Of a stretch of DNA of 64,000 nucleotides, positions 24,257 to 35,301 are shown piece by piece. A program made the translations under genes and the position numbers. Each line of letters opens with the position of its first letter. Position 1 is the stretch's first letter. The notes beneath the pieces are model-generated. The model saw nothing but the letters and a program-made list of their open reading frames with translations. It did not search any database and was not told where the DNA came from. The DNA is from Helopsaltes ochotensis (taxonomy: Eukaryota > Chordata > Aves > Passeriformes > Locustellidae): assembly GCA_013400155.1 (NCBI GenBank), contig VXBM01001544.1, positions 23,095 through 87,094 on the forward strand, given 5' to 3'.

Positions 24257-27200
24257 ACCTGGGGCAGCACAGACTTCTCTGGCTGCCTGGGGCACGCTCT
24301 GCAGCCCTCTGTGAGCTCCTAGGGACAGAATCCGCAGGGGAGCTGGGGAATGGATGGTGCCACAAACGTTGCGGGGGAAAATCAGAGTGACACCAGGAGC
24401 TCGTGAGCAATTCTGACAAACTACAGATGCTGTGACCCCTCTAACCATAGCTTTGTGTGTGCTTGACAGGCAGGAATATGGGCATTTCTCGCCGAATCCC
24501 AGAGCAGGGAGATGCACCTTGTCCAAACCCACAAAACCTGTGCTGAATTCAGCGCTGTTGTGGTGTATCACCTACTATTTTAAATACTCAGCACATCTCT
24601 TAAATCTGTTCACTGCTTGTGTCTTCTTCTCTGATGCAGCAAAGTCACCTAATATATAACTCTGCATATTTCCTATATAACAAAAATGCTTTTTTGTTTT
24701 TTTTAATATATATAGATACATATCAACATCCTTTTTCATGAGTAAATTGTGTCTTTATTGGCTTTTGTATTTCTGTGTAGCTTGGCCTGCACTTAATGTA
24801 TTCATTCTTCCCTTTCTAACCATCACCATCTCTGTTTCCTCTCGTACTTAAATCTAGGCTACATAAATGATTTTAAATTCCCTCATGATCAAACATGATC
24901 ATGCGGGGCTCGAAGTCAGAGAGAATGTTAAGTGTTCTCTAATTAATTGCATAAATGTGGAATGCAAAAATTAAGTGTTCTCTGGTAATTTCTGTGTGCA
25001 GTAGGCTTCCTCAATGTGTGCTAGATTATAACACCTCACATGTGCTTGGGGTGCTGCCTATTAAAAATTCGCATGACACTCATTTTCCAAGGATGGTCAC
25101 GGTTCTGCTTTCTTTTAGTGATTCTGAAGTTTTCTAGTGCATTAAGGGAAGAATATCTAGAACACATTTTTTTATGCCTATTGTGTACATGCTTAACCTT
25201 TTCTCCTTAGTTCTGTGTGCATGCACATGTATAAATGTGCACCTATGTGTACTGTACCATGTTCACGTATGATTGAGCAAGACACAACCTTTACACAGCT
25301 ATGGTGCCATGGTTTGTCACTCAATTAATTCCAAATATAAGTGACATACTTTTTAGAACAGTTTACAACTGGGCACACCTTTCTCTTTCAAAACCGATCA
25401 ATTACAGGGACTGCTCTGTTTGATTTTCAAGAGGCAAACCTTTGTAGTATGTGCCATTTTGTTACTTATGTTAGAAAGGAATGCTTTAATCCCCTTAGAA
25501 GTTAACCTTAGAAAGGAAACATCTACCTTATTGTGGTATTGACCTTGTTCTGGTAAATTGCCATGTTTTCCTTTACCTACATCTCGCTATCAGTGTGAGA
25601 TGTTTACATCAAGCATAAGGTTAAATGTTTCTTTTTTGAGGTCACTTACTCCGGTTCTTTCTATGGATATCTCTGAAAAAAAAGAGGGCAATCAGCCTAA
25701 CAAAGCAACCTGCACGAGCTGTACCAAATCCATCAATTCTTTTGTGTAAAATTTACCCTCACTTTGTCATTCTTGTCTGGGCAACACTCAAAAATGCAAA
25801 GCAAGTTGTGGTTAAATCCAGTAAGGTTTTCACAGAAGCTTATGAAAACTTCTGTTTTGCATGGTCTCCGCGTGTGAAAGTTTAAACTGCCCGGATTGGT
25901 CTTAGATTTTCATCTATTTCAGAGTTTTTATTTATTTTAGAGTCTTCGTATATTTTAGAGCCTCCTGAGTCTGGCATGGGGTTGTTTCTTTTAACTGAAA
26001 TCTCCAGAAATATTAGCTTTGTGCTATTTTCTGTTTGATTTGGAAAACCAGTTCATATTCTTTCTGGAAACTAAAGGAAGGTGAAATTAGAAGAAAAGTT
26101 GATTTGGGGTTTTTTTTGTGAAAATTTTGAGTGTCTGAAAATAGTAAAAGAGGTTTGCGATTGCTTTGATTCCTCCAGAAGGACCCAGAATTTCATATTT
26201 TCCATGTCAGATTCGGTGCAGACTTAACAATGAAACAGAAAATAGATGTTTTAGGATCTCTTCATCTTATCAATTTGTTGCACTTGAAATGAAATTTTAT
26301 ATGCAGAGTATGCTAAAGGAATTTATTTGGTGAGATATTTCAGTATTTACCATGGAGAGGAAATCAGACTAGATAGATAAGTTTATATTGAAATTCAGTT
26401 TTCTAGAACAGTGCTGAATGTTCAGATTTCAATTTTCATGCGGCAACCATGCACAAATAGAGAAAATTTCAGTGCTTCTCATTACAGAAGAATTAAGATA
26501 CACTCGAACAATTTGTGGTAAACTTTGTAGGAACAGAAAACCAAAAAGACACAACTAGAAATCAAAAAGCCTGTTCACACCAATGAATCTGAATTTCCTC
26601 CAGATAAGTTTTAGATCTCACTATAGTGTTCACTAGTCCTTATTTTTTCCCAGAACACAAAACCAAACTGTAAGACCAAGAATTCTGAATTCACTTAAAG
26701 GCAGCTTAACATAGTACAGGAAACTATTTTCATATGCATTATTTTTTACTGAATTGAATATTTCTTATTCACATCTTCCACATTATTGTGTTAATACTTA
26801 CACAGTGTGGTGACTTACCTTGAAGAAGAAGAAAAGCCTTTATGAAAATGTAAAATTTCATACTTGTCTTCACTCTACCTCACCCATTTTGATCAGTTCT
26901 AATTATTTTGATGATATGGCCCCAATAAAGATCATAGAGTGGTGCAGTCAGCATTTGATGAACCTGTAACTTTAATGAAATGTAGTACTGTATTATCCCT
27001 ACAGCTAAGCTGAAATCTCCTAGGAAAATATTGTTCGCTGATTTTATTCTCTGAAATACGATCTAAAAAAACCCAAAGCACTGCAAGTGGTGTATAAAGA
27101 CTCCTGCAGCATAACTATGCCAGCCTCTCCTTCCCTGCATGTATTGTGGGCTAACATAAACACAATTAAATGAAGCATTTCCTTCCTTTGGGATCTTAGG

Positions 27201-27400
27201 ATAGCAGCAGTTAATAACAGAGCGCTGCATTTCATTACAGTTTTGGGTCTGAGGCTGCAGAACTTAGATATGGAGAATATCAAATGGAATAGCCAGGAGA
27301 AATAGTCAGCAGAACTGATTACCTAGAGGAGTGCCTCTGTGCGTTTTATGCATAATCATTTCACCAATTATTCCTAATTTAGTTGATGAGTTGACTTTAT
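24257..27400. other. Non-coding AT-rich DNA
   Basis: No gene is supported. A 13-base direct repeat TTAAGTGTTCTCT occurs at 24928-24940 and 24971-24983. A purine/pyrimidine-alternating stretch at 25214-25233 includes the palindrome TGTGCATGCACA. A T-rich then ATATATATA patch lies at about 24691-24717. Confidence 0.55.
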
Positions 27401-29060
27401 TTTTTTTTTTTTTCCTTCTGAAAACAGAGCGTTAAGTGTTGTTCTGTATTTCAGCTTATACTTCTCTATGTTCCGCTTCTGGGTCGAGATGTTTGCTACG
27501 GAGAAGAACATTATCTCCCTGTCCCTTGTTCTCTGGGACTTGTGTGTGTGTGAAATTGGGGGGGAGAAGGGATATGTGGGGCTTCCTGACCCCCAAGGCT
27601 CTGATTCCTAAGGATGGGGTTGATACTGGATTTGGAAGGCAAGGGAGATTCGGGAAAGCAGCCACTGGCACTGCAGGTAACTTTATGTGGTGGAGTTGGA
27701 AGGGTTGTGGCAGTGCAAGGATTTCAGTGATAACCAAAGAATTTGTTTGCTGGAGAGGAAAAGAGTTGTCACCTCATGGCCTGGAGAGTGACAAGGGTTC
27801 TCATCTCACAGTCTCTCTGCAAGGAGCCTGTTTTTTACTGGGGTTGTGTCAAAGGGGAGTGAAGTAGGACAGCACGGCGGTGGGCTGACTACTCTGCTAA
27901 AAATACCACGTCAGCAAGAGGTTGGATTTTCCAATAATTGGCAGCTTTTCCTGTCACACTGATGTGGCCAGATCATGGCAAGGAGTACATGTTCATATCT
28001 TGCCCCTGTCACTGCAGTATCATCCAGGCAGCCACAGCTGGGGGGACAATCGGCATTGGGCTTCATAAACCCAACCCACCCGAACACCCGATGTCTTGTG
28101 TTTGATTTTCAATTCCACACAAACCATTTCTGGGAAAGTCAAGAAGCCAAAGTTTAAAGAGTCCTTAAGTGGGCTTTCCTGGGTTTGTTTTATTTAGCCA
28201 CATCAGAAACACTGGAAGATAAGTTTATCTGCCTTATTTGTGGGAAAGTCAGTTAGGGCGAATATGGTGCTGGATTTGGCAGAGGCATTCTTGGTTAAAC
28301 AAGAGAAAAGTGATGTCACAGAAAACTCAGTTTTAGGACTGTGTTACCAAAAAGATGTGCACTGTAGCCCAGTGTGATAGTTGTGGAAATTCTTATTATT
28401 TGTGCCCTAATACCTATATTAGGTAGTTCTCACTTTTCTCTGTCTAAAATTTAGAGCAGGACATGGTTGAAAAGTGCAAGTCAGTAGCTGATTACTGTAA
28501 GAATGTACAGAATATTTGATGTTTTTAACAGCAGTGAGGTAGGTGTGTGAAGCAAGAAAATTAATGAATTTGAACCCTTTGAAAAACTTGTGTGTTTCAT
28601 TGATTCTGAGGAAAAAAAAAAGTAAGACTGTAAGTCTGAAGTAATTGCACTAAAAGAACAACCTCCAGATGATTTAAATTAAGTATAAAAAGAGTTACAA
28701 TCTAGTCCCGTATTATTTGGGAACATTTCAATTAGTGTGTTTCCTTTGTCAGCTTGAATCTTTAAACCATTACATTTTATTTTTTTCTTTTTTAGATTTT
28801 GTGATTTTTTTTTGAGTCACATGCAGTAAAATATTCTTCTTTGCTTATTTAAACGTGAAGAATAAAAATAAGAACATAGCAGTTTTGACTCTGGAGAACT
28901 TTTTTTTTTTTTTTAAACCAGTCAAGTGCCCCAATGGCGGAAGAAGATTGACATAGTTGGCAAATCTGAAGCCCCTCAAGGGGGGGAAAAAAAAAATTGA
29001 AGTTACTCCAGCTGCAAAGCCTGATCCCAGAAAACTAGGGCAGTATATTCCTTAAGCTCC
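27401..29060. other. Non-coding DNA
   Basis: A T run starts the block at about 27399-27413. A 143-codon plus frame (27436-27867) and a 93-codon minus frame (27456-27737) overlap and have no recognisable domain. A TGTGTGTGTG stretch and a seven-G run lie near 27540-27563. Homopolymer runs lie near 28612, 28901 and 28988. Confidence 0.5.
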
Positions 29061-29310
29061 GCTCTCAGAGACTGACCAAGGAAATTTGAGATTTATTGCT
29101 TTGAACTTTAGCTCTCCTGGGTTGGTTCTCGGTGTCCCTGCCTAGGTGAAGGGAGGCCATGTCCGTAAATCCGACCTTGCTGGCGGAGTGCAGCGTGTCC
29201 CAAAGCTGGCTCTCCCCGGCAGCGCTTTCTGTCCCGGCGCTGCCTTCCCCGGCGCTCCCCAGGAGCCTCGGTAGGGACTGCCTGTGTGTAAACAAGGAAT
29301 TTGGCAGGAG
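29061..29310. other. Short GC-raised patch with CpGs
   Basis: Locally GC-rich with several CpGs at 29155-29275 inside AT-rich surroundings. Frames are open on both strands (minus 29065-29337, plus 29159-29356). No domain is recognised. It could be a conserved element or an exon remnant; the sequence does not decide. Confidence 0.35.
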
Positions 29311-29900
29311 CTCAATCCCTTTCAGCAAAGTTTTCATGATATATTATTACCCATAAGGGAACTTCACTTCCTTTACTAGAACAGTGCAGCATCTCATTTT
29401 ATTCCGTTCTTGTCTTCCCTCTATCCCCTCTCTCTCTCTCTCTCTTATCATTTTCATATGCTGTTGTCTATCAGCTTTCATGGGAAGATTGCTGTTTCAG
29501 AAGATTAAGATGAATCTAATTTTATGTTTCAAATCCACATAAAACACGGATAGTTATGGAAGCTTGGACTCATTGTGACAGCAAATTCAGCCTCGAATGC
29601 CCTGCAGGGAATTATGTCTTAACATGTTGTATCTCTTTTTCAATGCCTGCAAGGCTATTTCTTCATCACCATGTAAACTGCATGGTGGAGAATGCCAACA
29701 AAAAATAAGATGCAGTGGAAGATAAAAATTCAGTGTAAATAAGGTGTAAGATAGACAGTAAGCTACAAATGGCTTGTTCTATTTAAACCTACTGGGTGGA
29801 AAACAGAAACGAGGGGCACATTTCTGATTATTTCACAAACTTAAAAAAAAAATCTATTTAATATTTGTTGACAGTATCAGTAATATGCATTGGAATTCAG
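29311..29900. other. Non-coding DNA up to the assembly gap
   Basis: Contains a short (CT)n microsatellite at 29428-29445. Otherwise AT-rich and featureless. Confidence 0.55.
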
Positions 29901-30664
29901 NNNNNNNNNNNNNNNNNNNNNNNNNNNNNNNNNNNNNNNNNNNNNNNNNNNNNNNNNNNNNNNNNNNNNNNNNNNNNNNNNNNNNNNNNNNNNNNNNNNN
30001 NNNNNNNNNNNNNNNNNNNNNNNNNNNNNNNNNNNNNNNNNNNNNNNNNNNNNNNNNNNNNNNNNNNNNNNNNNNNNNNNNNNNNNNNNNNNNNNNNNNN
30101 NNNNNNNNNNNNNNNNNNNNNNNNNNNNNNNNNNNNNNNNNNNNNNNNNNNNNNNNNNNNNNNNNNNNNNNNNNNNNNNNNNNNNNNNNNNNNNNNNNNN
30201 NNNNNNNNNNNNNNNNNNNNNNNNNNNNNNNNNNNNNNNNNNNNNNNNNNNNNNNNNNNNNNNNNNNNNNNNNNNNNNNNNNNNNNNNNNNNNNNNNNNN
30301 NNNNNNNNNNNNNNNNNNNNNNNNNNNNNNNNNNNNNNNNNNNNNNNNNNNNNNNNNNNNNNNNNNNNNNNNNNNNNNNNNNNNNNNNNNNNNNNNNNNN
30401 NNNNNNNNNNNNNNNNNNNNNNNNNNNNNNNNNNNNNNNNNNNNNNNNNNNNNNNNNNNNNNNNNNNNNNNNNNNNNNNNNNNNNNNNNNNNNNNNNNNN
30501 NNNNNNNNNNNNNNNNNNNNNNNNNNNNNNNNNNNNNNNNNNNNNNNNNNNNNNNNNNNNNNNNNNNNNNNNNNNNNNNNNNNNNNNNNNNNNNNNNNNN
30601 NNNNNNNNNNNNNNNNNNNNNNNNNNNNNNNNNNNNNNNNNNNNNNNNNNNNNNNNNNNNNNNN
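29901..30664. other. Assembly gap (764 N)
   Basis: Unbroken N. The long open frames reported by translation through this segment are artefacts because N contributes no stop codons. The precise, non-round length suggests an estimated rather than a fixed-size gap. Confidence 0.99.
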
Positions 30665-32030
30665 CACAAATATTTTACAGTTGGATCTTGACTTCATTGG
30701 GAAAAAGTAAAGATCACGTCAGTCAGAACTTCAGCACAGAATAGTGCAAATCTGGGGAATGTGAAAACATTTAGGCAGGATCCCTAACTGTATGAATGGG
30801 GGAGGTGTGGCTTATTAATATGGATCTCTATGTATTTATGCTTGAATTAGTGTATCTGAGAGAACAAATGACTTTGTGCTGGACAGGCTATATACACAAA
30901 ATTACTTCTCTTGTGACAAGAGAAAATGGAACATAAAATCTAATAGACAATAAATCTGGTTTATATCTTCCTGCCTCTTTAATCAGGAAAGAATCTGGCT
31001 ATTTTTAACTATAGGGTCCAATTATAAAGTGAAATGTAATGTTCTTTCTTTATCAAAAGTGTCAGGAAAATATTTTAAGGGTCAAATTCTTAGCCAGTAT
31101 AAATTAGAGAGTCTGCTGATTTGCACCAGCTGAAAAATCTGACTTTATATGTCCTTAAATTTTCAGGTTTATCTAGCTCCTGAAGTGTGTGTGCACACGC
31201 TTCTCTCAAAAAGACTTGTTTTTTTCTGATTAGCAGCTTATTGTTTGGAGGCAGTAGATTGTAAAATACAGTTCCAAAATGTCTCATGGATGTGTTTTGT
31301 CAAATTTATTGATGTGAGTAGTGTTGAAAATGACGTTAAAACTCATGGGTCCACAGATGTTAATAGAGCTATTGATTAAGCAAGCGTAAATTTAAAAATA
31401 ATTTGGCGGCTTAGTTACTGGGTCGTGGAAAAGTAGCGAGGAGGGGACTTTGAGAAGGGGGACGTGGTATGAGAAGAAAGACCCAAACAGGTACATCCTG
31501 CTTGCTCTCAGTGCTTTGGTTGTCACTGCTCTTGGGCAGCGAGGAAAAAATACATTAAGCATTCTTTTAGTTAACAAAGATTTAAGGCAAGCAGTTGAGT
31601 CTGCTAAGTGCTGTGTGCGTTGACAATAATTTTAAAAAAGTTGTTAAAAATACATAGCTATCAAACTCCAAATATCTCCTTCCTCTGTAGCCTTATCACA
31701 GCGTGCTGCAATCGGATGTGTCAGATATCATGGTCTGAGCTGCACTGATAAGCTCAGTTCTTCAACGTGAAATCTCCAAAAACACAGAAGACAGAACAGA
31801 AGCTTGGTTGAGTCACTTGGTAGCGCTTTCCTCTGCCTCGGCAAGGCCAAAACACAGGATGACCGTTTGCAGCTGGAGGCACTTTCATTCTAAGATGAAA
31901 TGCCTGTGTGCTGGTGGTTATTAATGAATCGCCGACACTCTTCCTGAGAGCCTTAGCACCATCCCTGTTCCACCAGGTAACCCGTGCTCCTCTGGAAAGC
32001 TCCCTCTCCCTTCCCGAGGGCACAGCTTTG
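30665..32030. other. Non-coding DNA
   Basis: No gene is supported. It contains the imperfect inverted repeat listed separately. GC rises from about 31750. Confidence 0.5.
31081..31143. repeat. 63-bp imperfect inverted repeat, possible ancient MITE-like remnant
   Basis: The left arm (31081-31107) and right arm (31117-31143) are imperfect reverse complements; about 19 of 27 positions pair in my hand alignment. The arm text (AGCCAGTATAAAT against ATTTGCACCAGCT) resembles an old palindromic interspersed repeat I associate with reptile and bird genomes, but I cannot name the family. The structure is seen directly; the family call is inference. Confidence 0.4.
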
Positions 32031-32460
32031 CAGATGCTGGCACCGGGGCAATCTCATTAGCGGGCCCACGCCTTTGAAATTGGCTCCCCGCGTCCTGTAC
32101 GCTTAAGTGTGAATCTCATCATCAGCTGAGCTCTGGGAACTGGCTCTCCCTGCAGCCCGGATCAGGAAGGCTGGTGTGTGCTTTCCATCTCCTGAGGACA
32201 GCGACAATTCGGGTTCCAGTCGAGGCGGCTCGGTGCTGTGATGAGTGCCCCGCGTTTAGCCACGGTTGTAAACAACAGCAATTGTTTTCATTGTGCCTTT
32301 CTGGATTTTCAGTAGTAGCAAGAACTGGAGCAGTTCAAGAGCGACCCCGTTCTCGTGGTTTCCTGACCACGTGTCTTTGGGCCAGGCCCAGCTGAGGTCC
32401 TGCCGCCTCTGAAAATCTGCCTCGTTAATTAACAGGGTATAAAACAGTTAGCTGGTGTTC
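32031..32460. promoter_or_regulatory. Candidate GC-raised regulatory block
   Basis: Repeat-free and CpG-containing. TTAAGTG at 32103-32109 fits an NKX2-type word. The perfect palindrome GTTAATTAAC at 32424-32433 resembles fused homeodomain/HNF1 half-sites without the central spacer base. Function is inferred. Confidence 0.3.
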
Positions 32461-35235
32461 CGGTGCTTTGTTTAAGGAGGTAGGAACTGGGAAGAAAAGA
32501 ATGTTATTTGCTGCTGGAAAAATTTGCTACACCCTTCCCGTGTTGTTGAAGGGCATAATGCAAAGGACCAGCAGAAATCCTTTGTTCCTGTTTGTACTTA
32601 ATGACACGAATATAACTTTCTGTAAGGATTTGCAGAAGTACAGGTGCACCCTCTGTAGAAGTCATGCAGGTTATAAAGAATTTTTCCAAAAGAAATGAAA
32701 AATAATTTAAAAATTGGAGTAATTTCATCTGCAAAGATGAGTTAATTTACAGATGAGCTTATTTTATCATTCAGTTGGCCCAACATCGGCCACATTTTTG
32801 TATGAATCTAAGAAATGAGCTCTTCTCTGAAAAACACTCCCATTTTTTCTAGCCCAGCCTACACACATTCTTATAGAACACTATTAGTAGTGTTGTTCTA
32901 TATATGCAAAGACAGGATATGGGTTTTTTTCCATACTTTTAGCTAGTGCCACTTAAAGTTTTGTAGATGGAGCCGGAGCCATGGTGTCTAGAAGGCCAAG
33001 CATTCTGACAGGCTTGCTTAAGTGCAGCAATTCAAGTTTCATAACTAGCTACCCAAGGGGACTGTGTACTAACAGCATCCTCCTATATTGGTTCTGTATG
33101 TTGGGAAAGTCACAGGAAGTCGAAATTGCCAAATACCCCCGGGCCTCAGACCTAAATGGTGGCATCACTGCAGAAAAATAATAAAAATGATGCTAAAACA
33201 TACTATCCCCAGTGAAACCAAGTAGTCAATAAAGAACAGGATCTGTGCAGAATTGATTGGATTCATAGTGAGATTTGGGCTGCTTATAAGTATCAGTTAG
33301 AGTTGTTTTAATAGGTACAATTCCGACTTTACACTGGCATTAATTTTAATGATGAAGGTTATCAGTCAAAAACTAAAGCAAAGATATTTGCTGTAATGGT
33401 TTCATAGTCTGGACCTTCCATAAGTTAACACAGTGCACTCTTTTGAATGGATTGTCTGCTGAGAAACAATCCTGCAGTTTGTCTCAGAGCCTATAAGTCA
33501 CTTTTTGAACAACTGAAGTTACCAAGGCATTGTGGTGACTCTGGTCCATGCACTTCTCTGGGCAGGAATGGGCTGTTCCTTCCCTTGAAACTTCTGTTGC
33601 TTGCATGTAAAACAGCATAAACAAGGTCTTCCAAATATAGATGTGTTGTGTGTGTGTTGGAAAGGGCAGGTGTGAACTTTACTGGAGAAAAGGTGGATGC
33701 ATGGGGGTATCAGACAGTGATAGATGCTGCCTGTGGAAGTCAAATCTACATACACTTAACAGATTAAAAGAAAGAATGCGCTGTGTAGGGAAAGTTCCTC
33801 ACTAAATTAGTTCTGGTTGTAGTCTACAATATGTTGTGTTGTCCTAAAAGGCTCTAAAGAACCAGTCCAGCGGTTCATCTGTGGCACCGAGAGCGTGACC
33901 AGATGGACTCCAGACCGTGCCTGGCTCTGCACACCCACTCAGGCCACAGCCTCCCCTGCACCAGTGTACCTGCACCTACACAAACCGTGTAGGAGAAGGG
34001 CAGGAATAATTTGCACTGCCTATCTGTGACACAGATTGCTTCCTCTGAAGAGCTGGGGTAGCTTTATTGACCTTGGCTGCATGATTGGAAAAAGAGTCGA
34101 TGATGGAATTTGTCCTTATGTGAGTAAACTAGCAGTATGCTTTGGCTATTTTTTTTTTTTTTCAGGAAGGAAGCTGTGAGTTTGTGAACTTGAAAAATTG
34201 ATGCATGGTAAAAATTCTCAGCTGAAAATGGTCTTTAAAAAAAAAAATTGAAGTGCATTAGGACACGGCAGCCAGCTCCCCTCCCAGTGAGCTCCAGTAA
34301 AAAAAGCTCTGCTTGAACCCCCTGCACGGGGTTTTTCAAGCCAGATATTATGACAGAAGAAAACAGGAGCTTATTTTAATGAAATGGGAATAGAAGAGAA
34401 TGGAGTTTGGTTTCAGATGTTGTATGTATTGTGAGTCATCCCAATGCTTTTATGTTAGATTCCTGAGTTACACCAATCAATGAAATTGGCCTGTGCTTTT
34501 CTCTCCCTTTCTTCATTTAAATGTCAAAGTGAAATTCAAAGGCTTGTGCAGAACTACTTGAGTCATTCAGAAGATCACTGCCCCACTGGGGATTCTCTTT
34601 GTTTCAGCACTTGAACACTATTGGTTTTATTATCTCCATTCAGGTTTTGTGATTATTCTCATCCATAGCCTCCTAACAGCCATTAGAGATGCAGACAGAG
34701 AAAGAGTTCTGCCTTTGCATTGCATGAATAAATATAAATACTATTTTGTGACTTGTCAACAATATCTGCTAGTGATGCAAAGTCGTAGCATATTCTGGGT
34801 ACTAACAGCCCCATTTGTGAGATGTTCAGTTAGCCCCCTTCATTCCTCTTGCATTCACTGGCATTAACAGTTCCCAAGGCCAGATGGTTTTTCACTACAC
34901 TGGAAGATGCAGAGGAACAATAATAATGATGATCACTGAAGTTACAAAGTATTTTAGCTCAGCTCCACAACAGCCACTAATTACTTCTTCTCTAAAATTG
35001 CCCAAGGTGAGGTTCCACCTTACAAATTTTTTGATGGTTCAAGTCACTGTTGGTTTTTTCTGGTTTAGGTCTTTATGAAGCAGTGCGTAGCAGGAAGAAC
35101 AGCAGGGAGAGCAGGAGAATGGGGTAGAATTCTCTTAAACCAGCTCTTCCACTGAAGCGTTCATAGCAAGAAAATGGAGAAGAAATTCTAATTAGAGAGG
35201 CCTTGAGGGTTATTGAATGCACTTAAGGTTGCGAT
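32461..35235. other. Non-coding DNA
   Basis: No gene is supported. Small hairpins lie at 32873-32901 and 34311-34341. T and A runs lie near 34148-34163 and 34227-34237. Opposed overlapping frames at 32468-32734 are not convincing. Confidence 0.55.
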
Positions 35236-35301
35236 ATTTTTATGGTTGGGGTTGTTTGTTTGTTTAGGGTTTTGGTTTTGGTTTGTTTTGTTTTTTTTAA
35301 T
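35236..35301. repeat. G/T-rich low-complexity tract
   Basis: Irregular TTTG and GGTTTT blocks ending in a T run. Same style and strand as 54002-54180 and the complement of 10063-10199. Confidence 0.75.

Noticed and set aside
24005..24571. 188-codon minus-strand frame with a 10-residue repeat
   Set aside because: The repeat follows from the 30-bp minisatellite period; frames in other registers and on the other strand are equally open and the flanks show no domain.
29854..30744. Open frames of 266-284 codons on both strands
   Set aside because: They consist almost wholly of N from the assembly gap, which supplies no stop codons.
34311..34341. Hairpin followed by T-containing text, like a bacterial terminator
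   Set aside because: The T residues are in a bulge within the stem, not after it, and the DNA is eukaryotic.
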